A stretch of 64,000 nt of DNA from Nemania diffusa (taxonomy: Eukaryota > Ascomycota > Sordariomycetes > Xylariales > Xylariaceae): positions 1,753,501-1,817,500 of the forward strand of contig JBBPUQ010000010.1 in the NCBI GenBank assembly GCA_038501195.1. Reading direction: 5' to 3'. Below, piece by piece: positions 49,501-61,883 of the stretch. Each line of letters begins with the position of its first letter. Position 1 is the stretch's first letter. The notes beneath the pieces were generated by a model. It had not been told where the DNA came from. It worked only from the letters and a program-made list of their open reading frames with translations, and did not search any database. The translations under genes and the position numbers were made by a program.

Positions 49501-52500
49501 ATTTTTTTTTTAAAAAAAATAATTTATTTATAAGTTATAAAAATTAAATATATAAATTTTAATTAATTATTTTTTAATAAAAAAAAAATTTATTTTAAAT
49601 ATTTATTATATTATTAATTATTAAATTTTTTTTTTTTAAATTATAATATAGTTTTTTTATATATTAATATTATTATTTTTTTTTAATATAATATTTTAAA
49701 TATATTTTATATATATATATATTTTTTTTTTATATAAAATTAATAAATTATTATTTTTATAAAATTTTTTAATAATATTATTTTAAATTATTTATAATTA
49801 ATTTTTTAATTTTAATAATAGTTTTATTATATTTAAATTATTATTATAAAACTTTTTTAATAATATAAAATTATTTTAAAAATTTTTAATATAATATTAT
49901 TTATTATTAATATTTTAACTTTTTTAATTAATTTAATATTATAGTTTTTAATAATATAAATATATTATATATATTTTTTTTATTTTAAATGTTTTTTTAT
50001 TTTTAAATTTAAATTTTTTATTTTTAAAGTTATTATTTTTTTATTTTATTATTAAATTATTAAAATATTTTTATAATTAATTAATATAATATTAATTTAT
50101 AACTTTTTAAAATAAAAAAATTTATAATATAAATATATTATTTTTTTTTTTAAATTTTATATATTTATTATATTATTAAATAATTAAATTTATTTAAAAA
50201 TTTATTAATTATTTAAAATTGTTATTTTTTTAATAAAAATATATAATTATTTATATTAAATTTAAAATTTTAATATTTTTTATTAATTTATATAATTATA
50301 TAATATTATATATATTTTAATTTTTTTTTAATAAAGTTTATAAATTATATAATTTTTTATATTTTATTTTAAATTTTAAATTATAATTTTTTTTTAACTA
50401 TTAATAGATTTTTTAATTTATTTTAAATTATATAATTTTTTTAATTAAAATAAAATAATATTAAAAAATATATTTTAATTTTATAAAAAAATAATTTAAT
50501 AAATTTATAAAATAATAATATTTATATATAATTTATAATTAAAATTTATTTAAATTAATTATTTTAATAATAGTTAATATAAAATTAAAATTATTAATTT
50601 AAATATTTATTTATAATTTTAATGTATTTTATAATTTTATAATAATTTATAAATATTTTAATATATTAAAATTTTATAATTTTATATAATTTATTTATAA
50701 AAATAAATATAAATTAAAGTTTTTTATTAAAAATTAATATAATTAATATTTTAAAAATTTTAAAAAAACTTTTATAATATATTTATATAATATTTTTTAT
50801 AGTTATTTATATAATATATAATATAATTTATATTTTTTTTTAATTAATTTATTATAATTAATATATTATTATAATTATATTTATTTAAAATTTATAATTA
50901 AATATTTTTAAATATAATTTAAAAAAAAAAAAAAAATTTATTAAATATTTTATTATATTAAACTTTTATAAAATAATATTTTATATAGTTAAAAATATAT
51001 ATATTATAGTTTTTTTTAAATTTAAATTATTAATAATATTTTATAAACAATTTATATATATATATATTTTTTAAATAAATTATATATATAAATATAAAAA
51101 ATTAAAAATTATAAACTTTTTATTATAAATAATTAAATTATTAATTAATTATTATAAATTATTATTATTAAAAATAATTTTTTTATAATAAATTTTTATA
51201 TTAAAGTTTTTATTGTTTTTTTTAAATATTTTTATAATTAATTAAAAATTTAATAAAACTTTTATATTTTTTTATAATTTTATAATAAATAATTTAATTT
51301 AAAATATTATTTATATAAATATATTATAAATTATATTATTTAATAATTAAAAAATTATTAAATATTTTTATATTTTTTTTATATAATAAAGTTTTTATAT
51401 TTTTTTATTAATATATTAATTAATAGATTTTTTTATTTAAAATAATCAATAATATAAAAATTATATTTTATAAATAATTTTATTTATTTTATTTATTATA
51501 AATTTAAATATTATTTATAATTAAAATATTTTAAAATTTAATAATTAATTATTATTAAAAATAATTAAATATAATTATTAATTAATTTAAATTATTATTT
51601 TTTAAAAATTAAAAATATTATAAATATTTTTTTATTAAAAATTTTATAATTTAATTTAATATTATATAAAATTTTTAAAAAATATATAATTAAATATTAA
51701 TTATTTTTATATTTTTATAATAAAACATTTATAATTATATTATTAAAAATATTAATTTTAATTTTAATAAATAAATTATATTTATAATATTATAATATTA
51801 AATAAAATATAAAAGCTTTTTTTAATTATAAAAATATTTAATTATATTTATAAAGTTTTAAAAAAAACTATATTTTTTTTATAATAATAAAAACTTTTTA
51901 ATTTTTTATTATATTTATTTTAATTAAATTAATTTAAATATTATTTAAATTAATAATATATTTTAAAAATTTAATTTTTATTATATAAAATGTAAATTTT
52001 TTTAAGTTTATTTAAAATTTAATAATATATAATTATTATAATATTAATTATATATATTTTTAATAATTTTTTAAATTAATTAAATAAATAAAAATATTAT
52101 ATATATATATATTATAAAAATTATTTAAATAATTAAATAATATATTATTAATATTTTTTAAAATATAATAAAACTATTAATTAAATTAAAAAAAAATATT
52201 TTATATTTAAAAAATTTATAATATATATAAAAAATTATTAAATTTTTTTATTTAAGTTTTATATATATTTAATTAAATATTTATTTTATATTTAATTTAA
52301 TAAATATATTAATTTTAAAAAAATTATAATAATATTTTTTTAATTAAAAATAAATTTTTTTTTTTTTTTATTAATTTATTAAATTTTTAATAATTTATAT
52401 AAAATTTTAATTTTTTTTTTAATTTTTTTATAAATAATATTAAAAAAATATAAAATATATTATTAAATTTAAAAATTCTTTTTTATAAATTATTAATTAA

Positions 52501-55376
52501 ATATTTATAAAATATTTTTAATTTATTTAATAATATTTTATATAAAAAATTATATTAAAAATTATTAAAAATTTTATTTTTAATAAATTTTATTTTTTAA
52601 TTAATTTTAAATTAATAAAATAAAAAAATATTAAAGTTTATTTTATTAAATATATATAATAAATTATAATATTTTTTAAAAATTATTTATAAAATTTTTT
52701 TATAAAGTTTTTTTTTTTTTTATTAAAAAAATTTTTTTTTTTATTTTTAATAAATTTATAAATTTTATAAATAATAATAATTTATGTTTATTATATAAAA
52801 TTATTATATAAAATTAATATATTAAAAATAATAATAATAATATTAGCTATTTTTATTAAAAATTAAATTTTATATTATTTTAATTTATTTTTTTATATTT
52901 TATAAAAATTTAAATTATTAGTTTTTTATTATAAAATAATTTTTTTATTTTTTTTTTAAGTTTTTTCTTTTTTTAATTTTATAATAAAAATTAATTTATT
53001 ATTTAAATTATATTACATTTTAACTATATTTTTTTTAATAAAATTAACTTATTTAATAATTAAAATTTAAAATATTGTTTAATTGTTTTTAGTATTTTTT
53101 TTATTAATATAATTATTTTTTTTTTTTTTAAAAATTTTATATTTTAATAATTAATATTTATTTAATATTTAAAATTTATAAATTATATTTTTATTTAATT
53201 TATAATTAAATTTTAATTAAAATATTAATTAAAAAAATAATTAAAAAAAATATTAATTTATATTTTTAATAATTAAAAAATATATTATATTTTTAAAATT
53301 AAAATTTTTTATTAATTATTTTATAAATTTAAAAAAATATTATTATTAAAAATATATTTTTAAATTTTTTTTTTATATTTATAAAAATATTAATAAAATA
53401 ATATTAATTTTTTATTTTTTTTATTATTATTATATTTAAAAATTAATTAAAAATAAAATTAAATAATTATAAAAAAATTTAATATTTTTATAATTTTTTT
53501 TATAAATAATATATTTATATTTATATATATATTTATTTTTATATTTTTAAAACAACTTTTAATAATTAATAAAATTTATTATTATTTATAATATATATAT
53601 ATAATAAAAATTATTTTTTTAAATATTTATTTATTAAATTTAATTTATTATTTATATAATTTTTTTATAATATTTTTTTTAAATAAACATTTAATTTATT
53701 TAAAGTTATTTTTTTAATATTTTATTTTTTTTAATTTTTTTATAATATTTTTTAAAACTTTTATTTTATTATAAAAACTAATAAATATAATTATAATATT
53801 TTATAAATATATTTTATTTTTAATATTATTTAATATATAATTTTTTAAAATATATTTTTTTTATTAATAATTAAAATATTTGTTTTTTTTTATTAATTTT
53901 AATAATTTAAAATTATTTAAAATATTATAACTTTAAATTATTAAAATTTTAATATAATTATTATTAAAAAAAATATTATTATTTAAATAAATAAAAAAAA
54001 ATATTTAATAATTTATTAAATAATTTATTTTTAAAATATTTTTTTTATTTTTTTTTTTTTAATTTAATTTTTTTAATTAATTAAATAAAATTAATTTTAA
54101 AATTAAAAAAAATAATTAAAATATAATTATTAAAATTAAAAAACTTTCATTTTAATTTAAATTTTTTATTAATATTTATATTTTTATAGCTTTTTTTAAA
54201 TAATTAAAAAATATTTTAATAATAATTAATTAATTAAAATAACTTTTAATTAAATATAAAAATAAATATTTAATAATTTTATTATTAATATAAATTTTAA
54301 TATTAATTATTTTTATAATATTATTAATAAATTAATTTTTATTAATAATTAATTAATTTTTTATAATATATAATTATATTTTAAATTTAATATTATTTTT
54401 ATTTTTATTATTATAAAAAATAAATATAAATATTTTAATTAATTTATAAAATTTTTTATTTATTTAAATAAATTTTAAAATATTATTTTTATAAAAAAAT
54501 AAATTAATAATATATTAATTAGTTTTATTTAATAATTTTTAAATATAATTATATTTAATAATAATTATTTTTAACTTTTAAAATAAATAATTAATAATTT
54601 ATTTATAATAAAAATTAAAAATAAATTTTTTTTATTATTTTTTATTAAATAATTTAATTGTTTTTTTATATTAATAATAATTTTATTAAATTTTTTAATT
54701 TAATTAAAAAAAATGTTAATATATTAAATAAATAATATAATTAAATTATATAAATTTTTAATTTATTTTTAATATATTATTATTATTAAAAATTTAATTT
54801 TTATTTTTTAAAATAAAACATTAAAATATTTAATTAAATTAATAAAAATATTTTTATTAATTAATTTATTAAATTTAAATTAAGTTTTTTTTTTTAATAA
54901 AATAATAAAAATAAAAATAAAAGCGATTTTATTAAATTTATATAATTTAATAATATATTTTTTAAAAAAATAATTAATTTTTTAAAAAAAGTTTTTTTAA
55001 TTTAAAATATAATATTTATATATAAAAAAAAATTTTTATATTTAGTTTTAAAATTTTTTTATTATAAAAATTAATATAATTAATTTATTATTATTTTTAG
55101 TTTTTATAATAATTAAAATATTATAATTAAATTTTTTAAAATATATTTAAATATTAGTTTTTATATAAAAAGTTAAAAAAAGCTATTTATTATTTATAAT
55201 TATAAATAATTATAATTTATTAAAAATTAAATTAATTTATTTTTTAATTTATTATTTAAATATAGTTTATTTTTTAACTATTAATATTATTATAATAATT
55301 AATTATAGTTTAATTTTTTTATAAAAAATATTTAAAAATAGTTTTTATATTTTATAAATATAAATAATTTATAAAT

Positions 55377-55614
55377 TATTATATAAAATTTATAAAAAAA
55401 ACAAAGTTTTAAATAAATAAAACTATATTATATAAAAAATTTATAAATAAAAAAAAAAAAATAAAAAAATTAAAAATTTTTTTATAAAAAATTTATTTAT
55501 ATATATATATATAAAATAGTTTAAAATAATAATAAATAAAATTATTTATTTAATTAAATAATTAAACTATTTAATTTATTTAAATAATTAAACTAATATT
55601 AATTAATTATAACT
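55377..55614 (+). repeat. LTR of element F, right copy
   Basis: Matches 49269-49500 with a few length differences in A runs. It retains C at AACTATATTATA and AACTAATATT, where the left copy has T. Confidence 0.82.
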
Positions 55615-58537
55615 TTTTATATAAATTATTATAAATTTAATAAATTAATAATAAAAAAAATATTTTTTTATTTTTAATTAAAAAAACTTTATTTTAATTA
55701 TTTAAAATTAATATATTTATTAAATTAAATATAAAATAAATATTTAATTAAATATATATAAAACTTAAATAAAAAAATTTAACAACTTTTTATATTTATT
55801 ATAAATTTTTTTAATTTAAAATATTTTTTTTTTAATTTAATTAATAGTATTATTATTTTTTAAAAATATATTAATAATATATTATTTAATTATTTAAATA
55901 ATTTTTATAATATATATATAAATAATATTTTTATTTATTTAAACAATATAAAAAATTATAAAAAATATATATAATTTATATTATAATAATTATATATTAT
56001 AAAATTTTAAATAAACTTAAAAAAATTTAAATTTTATATTATAAAAATTAAATTTTTAAAATATATTATTAATATAAATAATATTTAAATTAATTTAATT
56101 AAAATAAATATAATAAAAAATTAAAAAGTTTTTATTATTATAAAAAAAATATAATTTTTTTAAAAGTTTTATAATTTTTATAAAAAGTTTATTAAAAATT
56201 ATAATTAAATTATTATTTTTATAATATATTTAATTAAAAAAAATATAACTTTTTTATAAATTAAAAAATATAATTAAATTTTTTTATAATTAAAAAAAAC
56301 TTTTTATTTTTATTTAATATTATAATATTATAAATATAATTTATTTATAAAAATTAAAATAAAAATTTTTAATAATATAATAATAAATGTATTATTTTAA
56401 AAATATAATAATAATTAATATTTAATTATTTATTTTTTTAAAACTTTATATAATATTAAATAAAATTATAATATTTTTAATAAAAAAATATTTATAATAT
56501 TATTAGTTTTTAAAAAATAGCAATTTAAATTAATTAATAATTAAATTAAATTATTTTTAATAATAATTAATTAATAAATTTTAAAATATTTTATATAAAA
56601 ATAATATTTAAATTTATAATAAATAAAATAAATTAAATTATTTATAAAATATAATTTTTATAATATATATTATTTTAAAAAAAAAAATATATTAGTTAAT
56701 ATATTAATAAAAATATATAAAAACTTTATTATATATAAAATAAAAAAAAAATATAAAAATATTTAATAATTTTATAATTAATAAATAATTTAATATATAA
56801 TATATTTATATAAATAATTAATTAAATTAAATTATTTATTATAAAATTATAAAAAAATATAAAAGTTTTATTAAATTTTTAATTAATTATAAAAATATTT
56901 AAAAAAAAATAAAAAAATTTTAATATAATAATATATTATAAAAAAACTATTTTTAATATAAATAACTTTTAATAAATAATTTATAATTTAATTATTTTAA
57001 ATAAAAAATTTATAATTTTTAATTTTTTATATTTATATATTTAATTTATTTAAAAAATATATAATAAAATATTTATAATATATTTAAAAAAAAATATATA
57101 TAAACTTTTTATAAAATATTATTTTATAAAAGTTTTATATAATAAAACATTTAATAAATTTATATTATATTTTATTTTAAACTATATTTAAAAATATTTA
57201 ATTGTTAATTTTAAATAAATATTTAAAAATAAATATAGTTTTAATAATATATTAATTATAATAAATTAATTTAAAAAAAAATATAAATCATATTTTATAT
57301 TATAAAAATAATTATAAAAAATATTATATAAATATATTATAAAAGTTTTTTTAAAGTTTTTAAAATATTAATTATATTAATTTTTAATAAAAAACTTTAG
57401 TTTATATTTATTTTTATAAATAAATTATATAAAATTATAAAAGTTAATTATATTTTAATATTTATAAACTATTATAAAACTATTAAATAAATTAAAATTA
57501 TAAATAAATATTTAAATTAATAATTTTAATTTTATATTAATTATTATTAAAATAATTAATTTAAATAAATTTTTATAATAAATTATATATAAACTTTATT
57601 ATTTTATAAATTTATAAAACTATTATTTTATTTTAATTAAAAAAACTATATAATTTAAAAAAAACTAAAAAGTTTATTAATAATAAAAAAAATATTATAA
57701 ATAAATATATAAAATAAAATATAAAAAATTATATAATTTATAAATTTAATTAAAAAAAATTTAAAATATATTTAAAACTATATAATTAAATAAAGTAATA
57801 AAAAATATTAAAACTTTAATTTTAATATAAATAATTATATATTTATATTAAAAAAACAATAATTTTAAATAATTAATAAACTTTTTAATAAATTTAATTA
57901 TTTTATAATTTAATAAATATATAAAATCTTTAAAAAAAAATAATATATTTATATTATAAATTTTATTATTTTAATAAATAATAAATTAATATTATATTAA
58001 TTATTTATAAAAATATTTTAATAATTTATTAATAAATTAAATAGTTAATAAATTTAAAAATAAAATATTTAAATTAAAAAACAAAAAAAATTTTAAAATA
58101 AAAAAATTTATATAATAAAATTATATTATTAAAAACTGTAATATTAAATTAATTAAAAAAAATAAAACATTAATAATAAATAATATTATATTAAAAACTT
58201 TAAAAATAGTTTTATTTTATTAAAAAACTTTTATAATAATAATTTAAATATTATAAATTTTTTTTTAAAATTAAATTATTAATTATAAATAATTTATTAA
58301 CTATATAAAAAAAAATAAATAATATATAAAAAATATATTTAAAATATATTATTATTAAAATTTAATAATATTAATATATAAAAAAGCTATATTATAATTT
58401 AATTAAAAAAAAACTTAATAATTAATAATATAATAAATATTTAAAACAATTTTTTTTTTATTAAAAAATATTTAATTAAAACTTATATATTTAAATTTTA
58501 TAATTTATAAATAAATTATTTTTTTTAAAAAAAAAAT

Positions 58538-58770
58538 AATTATAATTAATTAATATTAATATTAATTATTTAAATAAATAAATAGTTTTATTATATAATT
58601 AAATAAATAATTTATTTATTATTATTTTAAATTGTTTTATATATATATATAAATAATTTTTTTATAAAAAACTTTTTAACTTTTTTTTTTTTTTTTTTAT
58701 TTATAAATTTTTTATATAATATAGCTTTATTTATTTAAAACTTTATTTGTTTTATAAATTTTATATAACA
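58538..58770 (-). repeat. LTR of element R, right copy
   Basis: Least RIP-altered of the four family LTRs; its right end reads TTATATAACA, giving the canonical TG...CA-type terminus on the complementary strand. Confidence 0.82.
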
Positions 58771-60165
58771 TTTTATAAATTTTAAATTTATTTTTATATT
58801 TTTTTAATAATAATAATAAAAAATATTATTATTTAAAATTATTATAATTAAATATTTATTTTAATTTTTATTTAATTTTGATTTAAATATTAATATTTTT
58901 AATATAATTATAAATAATTTTTTTTTATTATTTAATTTATATATAAATAAATAATTATTTAATTAAAAAATAAATAAAAATTTTTTAAATTATAAATAAT
59001 TTTTTAAACTTTTTTAATTAATTAATAATTTTGTTATTTTAAATAATAAATTAAAAATTATTTTTAAATTAAAAAAATTTAATAAAATTATATAAATAAT
59101 ATTTTTTTTATTTTTTAATAATAAATTAATAAATATTATAATAATAAAAATATTTTTTTATTTTTTTTTATTAATTAAAATTAAAAAAAAAGTTAATTTA
59201 TTAAATAATTTATTTAAATTAATTATAATAATAAATATAATAAAAATAATAATTTTTTAATAAAATAAAATAAAAAATATTTTAATTTAAATTTATAAAA
59301 TAATATTATTAAAATAATAAATAATTTAATAAATATATATAAAAATATAAAAATAATAAATAATAAAATATATTTAATTATAATTATAATATTAAATAGT
59401 TTTTTAATTTTTTTTATTAAATTTTTAAAAATTAATTAATTTTTTATATTTTTTAAATTAATATAATTTTTAATATTGTTTTTTTAAATAATATAAAAAA
59501 TATTAATATTTTAATAATTATTTTATATTTTTATTTTTTAATATATTTTTTTAAATTTAAAATATTTTTTATAATTTAAATTAATTTTTAGTTTAATAAT
59601 TTTTAATTTATAATTATTTAATTATATTTTATATTATTTTATATTTTTTATATATTTATAAATTTAAAATTAAACTATTATATATAATATTAATAATATT
59701 TAAAAAAATTTTAAATTTTAAATTATAAAATTTAAATAAAAAATATTATAATAATTTAATTATAATAATTATTTTTTTTATATTTAATAATATATATAAT
59801 AATAAATTAATTTTAATTTTAATTTAAATTATTTTTTATAATTATATAATAAAAAAATATTAAGTTTTAAAATTTTAGTTTTAAATATTATAATTTTAAT
59901 AAATTTAAAATAAAAAATTTAAAATATTTTTTAATTTTTTAAAAAAAACTTTTAATATTATTATTTTTTAAAAATTTTATTAATTTTAATTTTTAAATAT
60001 TAATTATAACAAAAAAAATAATAATAGTTTTATTATTTTTAATTTTTAATTTTTATAATATTAAATTTATAATTTTAATATTATTTTTATAAATATATTT
60101 TAATTTTATAATTAATTTTATAATTTAAATATTTAATATAATTAAAACTTTATTAAAAATATTAT
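58771..60165. other. RIP-degraded interior, right part
   Basis: About 1.4 kb of A/T sequence between element R and the right outer LTR; the 3' interior of the outer element. Nothing codes. Confidence 0.75.
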
Positions 60166-60484
60166 TAAAATAAAATATATAATATATATATAATATATTT
60201 TAAAAAATTTACTATAGTTATAAAAAATTATTTTTAAAAATTTAAAACAATATTAATAATAATTTAAAAAAACAATTAAAATAATATTAAAATAATAAAA
60301 TTATTATAAATATTATATAATAATTTAATTAATTAATATTAAAAATATTAATTTCTATAGTATTATATATTTTTTTAATAAAAAACTACTTTTTTGCTAA
60401 CTAATAAATAAAAAAATAAAAAATCTAAGGTCTCGCTGACTTAATCAACTCAATCCCCTGCAACAGTGCCACCCACACCGTCTC
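60166..60484. repeat. Right LTR of the outer element
   Basis: The 5' part is A/T only. From about 60354 C and G reappear (CTATAG, GCTAACT), and the last 60 bp are fully normal (GGTCTCGCTGACTTAATC). Every C or G in this tail lies opposite T or A in the left LTR. Confidence 0.85.
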
Positions 60485-60489
60485 ACTAT

Positions 60490-61883
60490 CCAGATAAACT
60501 ACTAACTACCTACCTATTTCCAAATAGGTATATAGTCTGAGCCTCTCTGGTGCTTTGACTTTCTAGCTCTAGCGTGCCGTCTAAATAACGTACTATATTT
60601 AGACCAATGGAATCCCTATCCGGAGTCACAATGGCCTGAGGCCCAAGCAAGGCCCACTTTTGCACAAGCTAAAATGAACAAGCTTGCATAGGTAACTTCC
60701 AATACCTTTATGGCTGTAAATACGCCGCATTAATTAAAAGGTATCTGTTTTTTGTTCTGAAACAAGCAGCTCATGATATAACATATAATTATTAATTTGC
60801 ATTGCAGTACTACTTGTCCAGCCTTAACAAGCACCTATGTAGGTAAATAAAGATGAGGTATACTTGCAAATAAGTAGGATTTCAACTAAAAGCATTAACA
60901 TATGAGTACATGTAACTACGAAGAGTTTAGCGTAAATTATACGATAATGTTTGTACCTTTCTGCCCCCATTTACTTTGTCATTTCCCCTTTTAAAGACCT
61001 AGACGTAGTGGTCAGCACGGCTCCTGCCTTAGTCCTTAGGCGCTATTAGGTAGGTAGCCTGAACAAGTAACCATTATGTATACACTGTCTTTTATAGATT
61101 CCCCGTGATATAAGCTTACAGTGGATCTCCGAACGGGACTCCCGTCAGTATTGTATGATTTCTGTCACGGACTACGAAGGACTCTTGGTCAGGCACAATC
61201 CAGAAGTAGTATTCAGAATAGATATACTGAGTGAAGATACCATACAAGACTTAGGTTTCAAGGAGAGAAGAAATTCCTTCAATACATGAGCAAGAATGAT
61301 ATGTACAATATAATATACTTAGTAGCCTGGGCGCTGTACTCGATCCCGACAATTTCGTAGCCGGCATTGTCGAACTGCTTCTAGTTGTGAACTCAGCACA
61401 TCCAGCACCGCCATCGCTTTACCTACTGCGTACGGGCAAGATGGCGCTCCCTGGTCAATTTCTCAACGCACCACTGCCTGCATACTGCCCCCGCCACAGC
61501 TGCTACGCTGCATATTCGAATCTGTCACCCCTGTATGGTTAGTCTGCGCGAGTAGAGATGAGAGATGGGAGAAGGCAACGCGGCACTACAGCTCGATATG
61601 CAGGCTGCAATGGGCGCTTACGGCCTGATCAAAACACCACCGCCCGCCTGCGTAGAGTGTGCAGCGGACTCTTCTGCTTCAATTTTTAGCAATCTACTAG
61701 AGTCGGTTCATCAACAGACCGGGAATTATATGCCTAAGGAGGCGACAGCCTAAGCTCCTGCCATTTTTCTCACGCATATCTACTAAAAGTAAGCCTACGG
61801 AGTCAAAAGAGGCTCATTCTCATCGCCAGGCTCGATGATAGTCTAACAAGTTGTTCCAGGACTCGACTACGCCCTTCGTAGTA
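60490..61883. other. Intergenic region right of the A/T block
   Basis: Normal composition returns immediately. About 1.4 kb upstream of the PNP-NACHT gene with no supported gene; a 62-codon frame at 61565-61753 has no recognisable feature. No additional terminal repeat was seen. Confidence 0.45.

Larger units (their letters stand above)
49269..55614 (+). mobile_element. Nested LTR retrotransposon F inside element R
   Basis: LTRs at 49269-49500 and 55377-55614 are direct repeats; the element is 6346 bp. TTTTA lies on both sides (49264-49268 and 55615-55619). It is the same family as R in the opposite orientation, and removal of F makes R the same length (about 6.38 kb). No open frames of meaningful size remain. 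Confidence 0.87.
46045..58770 (-). mobile_element. Nested LTR retrotransposon R (split by element F)
   Basis: LTRs of 233 bp at 46045-46277 and 58538-58770 are direct repeats of each other and are the reverse complement of the LTRs of element F. TTTTA flanks both ends (46040-46044 and 58771-58775). Subtracting the inserted element F and its 5-bp target copy leaves about 6.38 kb. Internal sequence next to each LTR matches the corresponding internal sequence of F in reverse complement for about 200 bp, so both belong to one family. All coding information has been erased by RIP. The strand given is relative to F; true transcription direction is unknown. Confidence 0.85.
23501..60484. mobile_element. 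Outer LTR retrotransposon, heavily RIP-mutated, with nested insertions
   Basis: The whole A/T-only block behaves as one insertion. 319-bp direct repeats form its ends (23501-23819 and 60166-60484) and align gap-free apart from transitions. The flanking bases are ACTAT on both sides (23496-23500 and 60485-60489); if the right LTR is given a canonical CA end, the duplication is CTAT. The left LTR starts TGAAACGAAG. Between them almost every C and G is gone on both strands, as RIP does to repeats in ascomycetes. No protein-coding capacity remains. Net length without the 46.0-58.8 kb element is still about 24 kb, so further unresolved insertions must be present. Confidence 0.85.

Noticed and set aside
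23501..60484. Mitochondrial DNA insertion or mis-assembled organelle sequence as the source of the A/T block
   Set aside because: No mitochondrial genes, tRNAs or rRNA are recognisable, and the LTR pairs with transition-only divergence and target duplications explain the block better.
23501..60484. Centromere core
   Set aside because: RIPped retroelement nests do form centromeres in some ascomycetes, but here the block equals one bounded insertion between genes; sequence alone cannot support a centromere call.
61565..61753. 62-codon frame upstream of the PNP-NACHT gene
   Set aside because: No features and no splice joining it to the conserved PNP start; possibly leader sequence.
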